Notes: generated from the sequence alone by a model not told the origin. Shown: positions 1 through 6,105, counted from the first letter of the stretch. The stretch: 7,150 nt of DNA from DALYDD01 sp046049705 (GCA_046049705.1 JBJOQZ010000049.1:1-7150); one strand, 5' to 3'. Program-made: numbers and translations.

Positions 1-202
1 TGATGAGAAAGTGGAGTTTACCCTGGAGGCGTCCACTGACATGCGTACATGGAGACCGATTTCCAGTACTGTCGAAGCAATCCCAGAACTCGATACATGG
101 CTTGATGGAGTCTGGTTCAAATCCATGCTCGTTAAGCCAATCGCCGATCACTGGATGGGCTTCGGTCAAAAGCAATTTTTCCGACTCAGAAAATTGCGCT
201 AG
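1..202 (+). CDS. 3' end of a gene for a probable secreted/surface protein (partial)
   Basis: This is an open reading frame that enters from the left edge (first full codon at base 2) and stops at TAG 200-202, leaving 66 C-terminal residues. The tail reads LEASTDMRTWRPISS, then a Trp- and Phe-containing stretch, and ends FFRLRKLR. The pattern of an 'ASTDxxxW' strand followed about 45 residues later by a terminal 'FFRLR' resembles the short beta-rich C-terminal module common in large extracellular proteins, especially in Verrucomicrobia-like and some CPR genomes. That resemblance is from memory of the family style, not a search. The frame choice is supported by the protein-like composition and by the terminator that begins 20 bases after the stop. 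The overlapping plus-strand frame at 3-269 runs through that terminator and ends in a poly-Phe tract, so it is not coding. The function of the whole protein cannot be told from this fragment. Confidence 0.6.
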   Translation, partial: DEKVEFTLEASTDMRTWRPISSTVEAIPELDTWLDGVWFKSMLVKPIADHWMGFGQKQFFRLRKLR

Positions 203-221
203 TTCCTTTCAAGAGTCATCG

Positions 222-260
222 GCCGGCACCCTCGTGGTGCCGGCTTTCTTTTTCTTTTTT
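222..260 (+). terminator. Strong rho-independent terminator
   Basis: A perfect 9-bp GC-rich stem (GCCGGCACC at 222-230 pairs with GGTGCCGGC at 236-244) encloses a 5-nt loop, CTCGT. A T-rich tract at 245-260, broken only by two C, follows. It lies 20 bases after the stop of the partial gene and so ends its transcript. On the minus strand the hairpin has no T-tract after it, so it does not look like the terminator of uvrC. The 261-304 stretch between it and uvrC is AT-rich and contains only a weak ATGTA/TACAT dyad. Confidence 0.92.
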
Positions 261-304
261 AATACATAAAATGTACCGTACTTCTTATATACATGTTTTT
301 ATCT

Positions 305-1663
305 TCAACTCTTTTTTGGCAAAAAAGACTCCGCTCGCTTTTGTTTATGAAATGTAATTGCAAATCGATGTGTTTCTGCATTGAGTTCTTTTATTTTGTC
401 TTCTGAAATTAAAGCTTGGATAGAATTGATGAGAATTTCATCTGCACTGGTATAGAGTATTTCACGTGCTTTATGTGACGCATCTTTGACCACAGAGACG
501 ACGTAAGGCATAGGGATATGATCCATCAGTCTACCTGTAGAGATTTTGATTTGTTCTATAGATTTCTTCACCTCATCGAGTACGGCATCTATTTGTGCAC
601 GACCACCATCGACGACAATCACATCTGGCATACGCCATTCTGGGTGAGTAAATCTTCTTCGTATGATTTCTCGAAGCGCGCCAGTATCATTACTTGCGTC
701 AAAATCCTTGATGATAAATTTTCTATAGGCAGACGTATCCAATTCATCATCTGTCATCACACACATAGCCCCTACCATATCTTTGCCGGCCATATGCGCT
801 ATATCATATGACTCCACACGCACGATTCGTGCTGCTGCTTTGCCATTCCAAGATATATCTTTTTGCCCACCGATTGACTTACCTTCTTCTGATTCTTTCT
901 TAATCATAGAGATATCTTTGATATGCTGAAGTGCAAAGATAGTTTTTTTCACCCCTTGAGCCTCTTCAAATCTATGTGCTTTAGCATGTGACATCATCTG
1001 TGTATGGAGCAATTCGATAATCTTCCCTTTTTTTCCTTTGAAAAAGAGTTGGATATTTCTAATTGTCTTTGCATACTCTTTTTTTGAGACTTCGCCCGTA
1101 CATACACCAGGGCAAAGTCCAATCGATCGGTTAAAGCAAGGCTTGGCAGATTTTCCGTTTGGTAATTCTGATTTTGGGATACAGGTGTCTCTAAACGGAA
1201 ATATTTTTCGGATAATGCGTAATGCTTCACGTAGCTCGCTCCCGAAGGGGTATGGTCCAAAAGTATATGCAATCTGAAAACCAACCACCTCTTGTTCTAT
1301 ATTTCGCCCTCGTACAACAAGTATTCTTGGAAAATCTTCTTTAGTAATAACCACATAATTAAAACTCTTATTATCCTTTGCAAGCGTATTGGCAATCGGC
1401 TGATACTTCTTGATAAGCTCAGTCTCTCTGATAAATGCTTCAAGTACTGATTCAGTTACTTCAAATTCAATCTGATCTGCAACCTTCACCATGTTTACGA
1501 TACGCTTACTCCTTGTCTCCTCGAGATCAGGATTAAAATAGCTTCGCAGGCGTTCTCGAAGACTTGCCGCTTTTCCAATATACAAAACCTGCCCCTCTTT
1601 TTTGAAGAGATATACACCAGGCTGTTCAGGGATATGAAGTTTTTTGAATTCAATGAGGTTCAT
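305..1663 (-). CDS. uvrC: UvrC, excinuclease ABC subunit C (short form without C-terminal HhH domain)
   Basis: UvrC makes the 3' and 5' incisions on either side of a lesion held by UvrB in nucleotide excision repair. The N-terminal GIY-YIG nuclease is at about residues 13-95, with GVY at 16-18, YIG at 28-30, the Arg-rich LRERLRSYF and Glu75 in the LEAF helix. Four cysteines (161, 176, 184, 188) follow with CX14C-X7-CX3C spacing. Their position matches the cysteines reported to hold an iron-sulfur cluster in E. coli UvrC. A UVR domain, which contacts UvrB, is at about 214-250. The RNase-H-like 5' nuclease is at about 278-445, with Asp287 (YDIAH), the ND pair 325-326, Asp352 (VVDGG) and His432 (THRFAITFH). 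The protein ends at residue 452, right after the RNase-H fold, whereas typical UvrC is about 600 residues and ends in a (HhH)2 DNA-binding domain. There is no HhH remnant downstream, so the short form looks native. No Shine-Dalgarno is seen before the ATG at 1661-1663. Confidence 0.97.
   Translation of the reverse strand: MNLIEFKKLHIPEQPGVYLFKKEGQVLYIGKAASLRERLRSYFNPDLEETRSKRIVNMVKVADQIEFEVTESVLEAFIRETELIKKYQPIANTLAKDNKSFNYVVITKEDFPRILVVRGRNIEQEVVGFQIAYTFGPYPFGSELREALRIIRKIFPFRDTCIPKSELPNGKSAKPCFNRSIGLCPGVCTGEVSKKEYAKTIRNIQLFFKGKKGKIIELLHTQMMSHAKAHRFEEAQGVKKTIFALQHIKDISMIKKESEEGKSIGGQKDISWNGKAAARIVRVESYDIAHMAGKDMVGAMCVMTDDELDTSAYRKFIIKDFDASNDTGALREIIRRRFTHPEWRMPDVIVVDGGRAQIDAVLDEVKKSIEQIKISTGRLMDHIPMPYVVSVVKDASHKAREILYTSADEILINSIQALISEDKIKELNAETHRFAITFHKQKRAESFLPKKS
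424..443 (+). repeat. 20-bp direct repeat, copy inside uvrC
   Basis: The 20 bases AATTGATGAGAATTTCATCT occur here, inside the 3' part of uvrC, and again at 1776-1795 in the same orientation. On the minus strand this copy encodes DEILIN, residues 408-413 of UvrC. The sequence contains a small dyad, GATGA-N5-TCATC. The flanking bases do not match between copies. Confidence 0.85.
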
Positions 1664-1713
1664 ATATGTTTGTTTGGACCAACAAAGTGTACTGACAAGA
1701 TTTCAAGCCTGAT

Positions 1714-1746
1714 TTATGCACAGCATGTGAATATTTTTGTGCATAA
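1714..1746. repeat. Perfect 9-bp inverted repeat upstream of uvrC
   Basis: TTATGCACA (1714-1722) and TGTGCATAA (1738-1746) are exact reverse complements separated by 15 bases. The arms are centred 24 bp apart. It lies 50-83 bases upstream of the uvrC start. If the promoter proposed at 1765-1793 is right, it sits in the uvrC leader RNA and could fold as a hairpin. As DNA it could be a two-half-site operator. It has no T-tract, so it is not a terminator. Confidence 0.7.
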
Positions 1747-1764
1747 GGCTAACTATATAGTCTA

Positions 1765-1793
1765 TTTATAACGAAAATTGATGAGAATTTCAT
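1765..1793 (-). promoter_or_regulatory. Candidate uvrC promoter
   Basis: On the minus strand a -10-like TATAAA (1770-1765) follows a -35-like ATGAAA (1793-1788, 4 of 6 matches to TTGACA) with 17-base spacing. Transcription would start near 1758 and give a leader of about 95 bases that contains the inverted repeat at 1714-1746. The intergenic copy of the 20-bp repeat covers most of the spacer and -35 box. The call rests on consensus matching only, in AT-rich DNA. Confidence 0.4.
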
Positions 1794-1795
1794 CT
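1776..1795 (+). repeat. 20-bp direct repeat, intergenic copy
   Basis: This is the second exact copy of the 20-mer found at 424-443. Here it lies between the divergent uvrC and coiled-coil genes and overlaps the proposed uvrC -35 region. It contains the dyad GATGA (1780-1784) / TCATC (1790-1794). A further outer pairing, ACGAA (1771-1775) with TTCGT (1795-1799), could extend the dyad with a four-base bulge. Read on the minus strand in the same codon phase as in uvrC, it spells DEILIN within a 19-codon open stretch (1821-1765, stop at 1764-1762). Confidence 0.85.
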
Positions 1796-1847
1796 TCGTC
1801 AAGATAGACTCGATATATTACTCATATCATACTGTATTCATTCACAT

Positions 1848-2132
1848 ATGCCAAAAGACTATGTCACAACAACAAAATTTAATCTGGAGATGAAAGTACT
1901 CAATCGCAAGATTAGTGATCTTGATAAAAAAATTGATTCTTCGATAGATGCTTTACGCACAGAACTAAAAGCACATGCAGAAGAACAGCGACAGATATTT
2001 GAAAAAAATTGTCGAGGATATCTAGAGCTTTTTTTAGAGCAGATGAATCATAAGTTCATAGTACTTATGGAACATCCAGTATTTAGTGAGTACGAAGCCG
2101 CAGCAAACAAGAGACTTATCAAGACAAAGTAA
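1848..2132 (+). CDS. Small coiled-coil protein of unknown function (94 aa)
   Basis: The frame runs from ATG 1848-1850 to TAA 2130-2132. I do not recognise a named family. The first 10 residues (MPKDYVTTTK) are followed by a long charged helix, about residues 11-65. Regularly spaced Leu/Ile/Val and many Lys/Glu/Asp/Gln suggest a coiled coil. The region about 56-70 (GYLELFLEQMNHKFIVL) is more hydrophobic but too polar for a membrane segment. There is no signal peptide. Short 'DYVTK...' coiled-coil proteins of about 90-120 residues are frequent in Parcubacteria-type genomes, so this is probably one of that group, though this is from memory. It is transcribed divergently from uvrC and converges on the end of uvrA with 42 bases between the stops. 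No Shine-Dalgarno or clear terminator is seen. It could act as an oligomerising adaptor, but nothing in the sequence ties it to repair. Confidence 0.75.
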   Translation: MPKDYVTTTKFNLEMKVLNRKISDLDKKIDSSIDALRTELKAHAEEQRQIFEKNCRGYLELFLEQMNHKFIVLMEHPVFSEYEAAANKRLIKTK

Positions 2133-2174
2133 TAATCATGACTGCTTTATAGAAATAAGATATGCGAGTAGGTA

Positions 2175-4994
2175 TTATGTTCGTGAAGCTCTATGTGTCT
2201 TCTTTAATACTTTCTCTAGATACTGCCCTGTATAACTCTTAGGATTATTTGCTACTTCTTCTGGAGTACCTTTTGCCACAATCTGTCCGCCGCGCTCTCC
2301 ACCTTCTGGTCCGATATCGATGACATAATCGGAAGACTTGATCACATCCATACTATGTTCGATAACAACTACTGTATTTCCTTTTTGTACCAATCGTTGC
2401 AATATCTCAATCAACTTTTTTACATCATCATAGTGCAATCCGATAGTGGGCTCATCGAGAAGGTAAATCGTTTTTTGTACATGTGGACGATATAATTCTG
2501 AGGCCACTTTCACACGCTGTGCTTCTCCACCTGAAAGAGTTGTGGCTGATTGTCCAATTTCGAGATACCCAAGACCTACTTCATCAAGCGTCTTGAGACG
2601 ATCATAGATAGATGGCACCTCTTCAAAAAATGCTAACCCTTCTTCGACAGTCATGCGGAGGACATCGTAGATACTTTTCTTTTTATACTTGACCTCAAGT
2701 GTCTCCTTCATAAATCGTTTTCCTTGGCAGACATCGCAAGTCACATATACAGTCGGCAAGAAATGCATCTCTACTTCAATCGAACCATTTCCTTGGCAAT
2801 TTTCACATCGCCCGCCTTTTACGTTGAATGAAAAACGACTTGGTTTCCACCCGCGTGCTTTTGCTTCTATTGTCTCAGCAAATAAATCACGAATAAATGT
2901 AAATGCGCCAGTATATGTTGCGGGATTAGACCGTGGTGTACGACCAATCGGACTCTGGTCAATTAAAATAACTCGGCCAAGATATTCGGTACCTGTAAAA
3001 CTAGTACAATTATGTATCTTTGCCGATCGATGATCACGATCGAGTCTTGCAAGTAAATTCTTGTGCAAAATCTCATATACAAATGTTGATTTTCCAGAAC
3101 CAGATACACCGGTTACAGTTGTCAGGCGACCAAGTGGCACATCTACATTGAGATTTTTAATATTGTTTACTTTTCCGCCTGCAATTTTAAGCCAACCACG
3201 ATCTGTATCACGGCGCATCTCGGGTAGTTCAATTACTTTTTCTTCACGAAGGTAAGCAAGAGTCGAAGAATCATTTGTATTTTTCTTAGCAGTAAGCAGT
3301 TCACTCAATGGTCCTGCTACGACAACATTTCCACCATGAATACCTGCACCAGGACCAATATCAACTATATAGTCTGCTGCATAAATAGTGTCTTCGTCGT
3401 GCTCTACGACAAGCACTGTATTGCCCATATCTCTGAGTTGTGTGAGTGTGCGGATAAGGCGGTCATTGTCTCTTTGATGAAGGCCGATAGTAGGCTCATC
3501 GAGTACATAGAGTGCACCTACGAGGCCAGAACCCAGCTGTGAGGCCAAACGAATACGCTGTGCTTCACCACCAGAAAGTGTATTTGCACGACGATCGAGA
3601 GAAAGATAGTCAATCCCGACATCATTCATAAAATGCAATCGTGATGCAATTTCTTTGATAACTACTCGAGAAATTTCTTCCTCCGTCTTAGAGAGCGGCA
3701 GTGAATAGAAAAACTCGAGCGCATGAGCGATCGTAAGCGCAGTAGTCTGGACAATATTTTTTGACTCCCCTGATTCGTCTTTTATAAATACATGAAGTGC
3801 CTCCGGCCGAAGTCTAGCGCCATTACATACTGTACAAGGGTCATTGATAAAAAATTCTTTGGTACCCAATCCATTACATTCTGGACATGCGCCATATGGG
3901 GAGTTGAAAGAGAAAAGCCGTGGCTCAATTTCTGGAAATGAAAATCCATCATGTGGACACATGAATTTTGATGATACAAGATGATCACCATCTTTGGTCA
4001 GAATTCGCAATAAGCCTTCGGCTTCGTGGAGTGCTCTTTCGATGGCCTCATTGAGTCTTTCCTTAAATGCCTCAGAACTATGTACTAATTCTGAAACATA
4101 AAACTGATCAACAAGGACATCGATATTATGTTTTTTGTTTTTATCAAGTGCAATTTGTTCACGTAGACTAAAATGCTTACCGTCGACTCGCACTTCGGTA
4201 TATCCTTTACCCAGAAAATCATACAGCATCTGATAGTACTCCCCTTTTCGTCCAATCACTACTGGGGCGTAAATCTTAAACATGTCACCATCGACAGTGA
4301 CGCCCATAACTTCAGTAGATTTTTTTGCAGACTTAACACCCTTCTTACTCTTTTCATCTTTTGAATCAGAAGGAACAGGGGTATCATGGGCACCAGTCTT
4401 TTTTTCTACAGTATCAATAATCGTTTGAAAAATTTCTTCTTTTGAAAGTCTTTTGATTTCGCGACCACACTCTAAACAATGCGGTTTTCCGATTCGAGCA
4501 AAAAGTATACGGAGATAGTCATAAATCTCTGTAATAGTGGCTACAGTCGAACGCGGGTTATTTGAACGAGATTTTTGATCAATTGAAATAGCTGGAGAAA
4601 GACCGATAATTTCATCGACATCTGGCTTTTGCATTTGTCTTAAAAATTGGCGTGCATATGAGGACAGTGATTCGATATATCGTCTCTGCCCTTCTGCAAA
4701 AATAGTATCGAAAGCAAATGATGATTTTCCTGAACCTGAAAGACCAGTAATTACCGTAAGTTTATTTCGTGGCATCTCTACCGTAATATTTTTAAGATTG
4801 TGAGTCCTAGCACCACGGACAATAATCTTATCGCTTTCGCTATGGTAAGTCGCTTTATTTGCAGCTAGGTCAATAGACTTATTTGGCTGCACTTTTGCCA
4901 CTTCAGTGTTTTGTCGCACTGAAGGAGATGGTGTGGAAGATTGCTTAGGTGCAGTCAGCCCAGAAGCGGGTTGTTTTGAGATTTTCTTGCTCAT
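2175..4994 (-). CDS. uvrA: UvrA, excinuclease ABC subunit A (ATPase)
   Basis: UvrA is the dimeric ABC-type ATPase that finds helix-distorting lesions and loads UvrB. The protein has 939 residues from ATG 4992-4994. An in-frame TTG at 5028-5030 would add 12, but it sits at the edge of a -10-like element, so I prefer the ATG. Residues 1-55 are a Ser/Pro/Lys/Gln-rich extension before the usual start (DKIIVRGARTHNLKN). ATPase I has Walker A GLSGSGKSS (84-92), signature LSGGEAQR (473-480) and Walker B LYVLDEPT (495-502). ATPase II has Walker A GVSGSGKST (629-637), LSGGEAQR (820-827) and LLDEPTIGL (845-853). The C-terminal zinc finger has CENC (730-733) and CDVC (753-756). The first zinc-finger region begins CPHD (346-349) and ends CPEC (370-373), so Asp occupies the usual second Cys position. 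A Lys/Ser-rich insertion lies at about 197-230, before the KIYAPVVIGRKGE motif. No Shine-Dalgarno is seen. Confidence 0.97.
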   Translation of the reverse strand: MSKKISKQPASGLTAPKQSSTPSPSVRQNTEVAKVQPNKSIDLAANKATYHSESDKIIVRGARTHNLKNITVEMPRNKLTVITGLSGSGKSSFAFDTIFAEGQRRYIESLSSYARQFLRQMQKPDVDEIIGLSPAISIDQKSRSNNPRSTVATITEIYDYLRILFARIGKPHCLECGREIKRLSKEEIFQTIIDTVEKKTGAHDTPVPSDSKDEKSKKGVKSAKKSTEVMGVTVDGDMFKIYAPVVIGRKGEYYQMLYDFLGKGYTEVRVDGKHFSLREQIALDKNKKHNIDVLVDQFYVSELVHSSEAFKERLNEAIERALHEAEGLLRILTKDGDHLVSSKFMCPHDGFSFPEIEPRLFSFNSPYGACPECNGLGTKEFFINDPCTVCNGARLRPEALHVFIKDESGESKNIVQTTALTIAHALEFFYSLPLSKTEEEISRVVIKEIASRLHFMNDVGIDYLSLDRRANTLSGGEAQRIRLASQLGSGLVGALYVLDEPTIGLHQRDNDRLIRTLTQLRDMGNTVLVVEHDEDTIYAADYIVDIGPGAGIHGGNVVVAGPLSELLTAKKNTNDSSTLAYLREEKVIELPEMRRDTDRGWLKIAGGKVNNIKNLNVDVPLGRLTTVTGVSGSGKSTFVYEILHKNLLARLDRDHRSAKIHNCTSFTGTEYLGRVILIDQSPIGRTPRSNPATYTGAFTFIRDLFAETIEAKARGWKPSRFSFNVKGGRCENCQGNGSIEVEMHFLPTVYVTCDVCQGKRFMKETLEVKYKKKSIYDVLRMTVEEGLAFFEEVPSIYDRLKTLDEVGLGYLEIGQSATTLSGGEAQRVKVASELYRPHVQKTIYLLDEPTIGLHYDDVKKLIEILQRLVQKGNTVVVIEHSMDVIKSSDYVIDIGPEGGERGGQIVAKGTPEEVANNPKSYTGQYLEKVLKKTHRASRT

Positions 4995-5033
4995 CTTAGT
5001 AGTATACGGGTGATATGTGTTTTTGTGCAACTA

Positions 5034-5042
5034 TTTATATAT
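5034..5042 (-). promoter_or_regulatory. -10-like element upstream of uvrA
   Basis: The minus strand reads TATATATAAATAG (5043-5031), containing TATAAA and TATATA. This would start transcription near 5025-5030 and leave a leader of about 30-35 bases before the ATG at 4994. No -35 match exists at 16-18 bases because the GC-rich hairpin at 5053-5080 occupies that position. The word TATAAATAG followed by TGCACAAAAA also appears upstream of uvrC. Confidence 0.35.
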
Positions 5043-5080
5043 AAAAGGTTAACCCCCGCCGGCGGTGAAGCCGGAGGGGG
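5043..5080 (-). terminator. GC-rich hairpin, probable terminator of the kinase gene
   Basis: On the minus strand CCCCC (5080-5076) pairs with GGGGG (5057-5053), and CCGGC (5074-5070) pairs with GCCGG (5063-5059), around a 6-nt loop TTCACC and one internal mismatch. It begins 28 bases after the stop of the kinase gene. The following sequence, TTAACCTTTTAT, is a poor T-tract, so termination may be incomplete and allow read-through into uvrA. The core GGCTTCACCGCCGG nearly matches the loop region of the terminator at 6129-6179, in the same orientation relative to its upstream gene. Confidence 0.55.
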
Positions 5081-5108
5081 TGTGAACACGCTTTACTTGA
5101 CCCTGAAA

Positions 5109-5729
5109 TCACAAGTCAGTTCCACCGAAGAGAACCGACTTGAAAAGTTCAGGTGATTTCCTGATTCCAGCACCATCCACTTCCATCAACCGAACCCCGA
5201 GAGATTCTTGTTGGTGTTCAATGAATTGAAGAGCAGGACGTGTCTTTGATTCAAACTCACTCCAGCGCACTTGGAATGACTCTTCTGTATCATCTTCGCG
5301 ACCACGACCTCTCGCCCTAAACCCGCACAGATGTGCACGGGTTGTAAAACGAATCACCCGGCGACGATTCCGTGGAATACTCAAGGTTTCGGCTACCTTG
5401 ATTAGAGATGTCTCGATCTGCCCAGTTGTACGAGGTGCACCGTCAATCACGTACACAGTTTTTTCTGCAGAACCTTTGTTCTTTTCCACCGCCCTTGCAA
5501 GGGCCATATTTGCGATATCATCAGGAAGGAGATAGCCTGCTTTCTGCATCTCTCTGATGTGTGCAGCTTTATTATTTTCCTGTTCATCAAGATAAGCCTG
5601 AAGCTCAGCGCTTACAGGAAAAACGATGAGAGGAATACTATGGGCTACACAGTATGGGCGAATGACGCAGTCGAGGATTGTACCTTTACCGCACCCTGGA
5701 GGCCCTGCGAGGGCGAACAATAGTGACAT
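5109..5729 (-). CDS. Adenylate-kinase-family nucleoside monophosphate kinase (divergent)
   Basis: This 206-residue P-loop kinase probably moves a phosphate from ATP to a nucleoside monophosphate in the cytoplasm. The N-terminal Walker A is GPPGCGKGT (9-17), the exact adenylate-kinase pattern. DGAPRTTGQ (96-104) corresponds to the family's DGFPRTxxQ with Phe replaced by Ala. GRGREDD (141-147) followed by QVRW (153-156) and TRPAL (163-167) matches the conserved 'GRxDD...R...TxPL' region. Two things are unusual. The NMP-binding 'TGDMLR' motif is replaced by FPVSAELQAYLDE (37-49). The LID is minimal, with only RAHLCGFRAR before the Arg-Asp-Asp block and no zinc-binding cysteines. AMP specificity is therefore uncertain. 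It could be a specialised NMP kinase rather than the housekeeping Adk. It sits between uvrB and uvrA on the same strand with its own promoter-like sequence. No Shine-Dalgarno precedes ATG 5727-5729. Confidence 0.85.
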   Translation of the reverse strand: MSLLFALAGPPGCGKGTILDCVIRPYCVAHSIPLIVFPVSAELQAYLDEQENNKAAHIREMQKAGYLLPDDIANMALARAVEKNKGSAEKTVYVIDGAPRTTGQIETSLIKVAETLSIPRNRRRVIRFTTRAHLCGFRARGRGREDDTEESFQVRWSEFESKTRPALQFIEHQQESLGVRLMEVDGAGIRKSPELFKSVLFGGTDL

Positions 5730-5806
5730 AGATTAATTGGAGCTGATTGTTGAAGAACTATTTCCCGCGCATATCTACTGCGAAGGAGTGAATACTATAA
5801 CACATT

Positions 5807-5835
5807 ATTATAAAAAAGGAATATTTTGCCATTAA
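5807..5835 (-). promoter_or_regulatory. Candidate promoter of the kinase gene
   Basis: The minus strand carries a perfect -10 hexamer TATAAT (5812-5807), preceded at 17 bases by TTAATG (5835-5830), a weak -35. The leader would be about 70 bases. This region also lies upstream of the divergent 86-residue gene, for which no convincing plus-strand promoter was found. Confidence 0.55.
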
Positions 5836-5844
5836 ACTAGTACT

Positions 5845-6105
5845 ATGCGCAGTGCACAAATACCACTTGTCAAACATGAAAACTGGGCATACCATATATA
5901 CCTGAGACCGTGGATAAACCCGGTTTCAAATCAACTCGAACCCATTGACACCATGACAACACTTGGAGCAACTGGTCAAAAGACCGTCTACCGCACCCCC
6001 GTCTACCCATTTGGCAGACGCGCAAAACCCGGCTTGCTTGTCACACTCAGGCAAACTCGGGGACCACACGGAAACATCCTCATGCGGATACATGAGGGTG
6101 ACTAG
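5845..6105 (+). CDS. Unrecognised small protein (86 aa)
   Basis: The frame runs from ATG 5845-5847 to TAG 6103-6105. I do not recognise a family. The protein is basic, with aromatic and proline residues early (NWAYHIYLRPWINP at 12-25). The alternating pattern at about 61-82 (KPGLLVTLRQTRGP, then NILMRIHE) suggests short beta strands ending in an acidic tail. It has no signal peptide, membrane segment, cysteine or known catalytic motif. It looks like a small folded beta domain rather than a random frame. A strong plus-strand terminator placed 24 bases after its stop supports that it is a transcribed gene. It is divergent from the kinase and convergent with uvrB. A 65-codon minus-strand frame overlaps it but ignores this terminator. 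No Shine-Dalgarno is present at the usual distance; AAAGGA at 5815-5820 is too far upstream. Confidence 0.65.
   Translation: MRSAQIPLVKHENWAYHIYLRPWINPVSNQLEPIDTMTTLGATGQKTVYRTPVYPFGRRAKPGLLVTLRQTRGPHGNILMRIHEGD

Noticed and set aside
3..269. 88-codon plus-strand frame overlapping the left-edge gene
   Set aside because: It runs through the intrinsic terminator and ends in a poly-Phe run encoded by the T-tract; the other frame, stopping at 202, is protein-like.
303..307. TGA stop of uvrC read as glycine (SR1/Gracilibacteria code)
   Set aside because: Readthrough would add one codon before a TAA, no in-frame TGA occurs inside the conserved genes, and glycines there use GGN codons.
994..1284. 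Alternative minus- and plus-strand frames of about 80-96 codons inside uvrC
   Set aside because: They overlap strongly conserved UvrC residues and have no independent support; the same holds for the shadow frames inside uvrA and uvrB.
1669..1688. Dyad TTTGTT-TGGACC-AACAAA just upstream of the uvrC start
   Set aside because: Only 6-bp AT-rich arms; could mask the start region but is too weak to call as an operator or riboswitch.
1762..1821. Minus-strand 19-codon stretch ending RYK-stop as a small gene
   Set aside because: It is preceded immediately by a stop codon and has no start; at most a remnant, discussed with the 20-bp repeat.
5783..5790. AAGGAGTG, an excellent Shine-Dalgarno match on the plus strand
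   Set aside because: No usable start codon opens a reading frame at the right distance, and the 86-aa start is more than 50 bases away.
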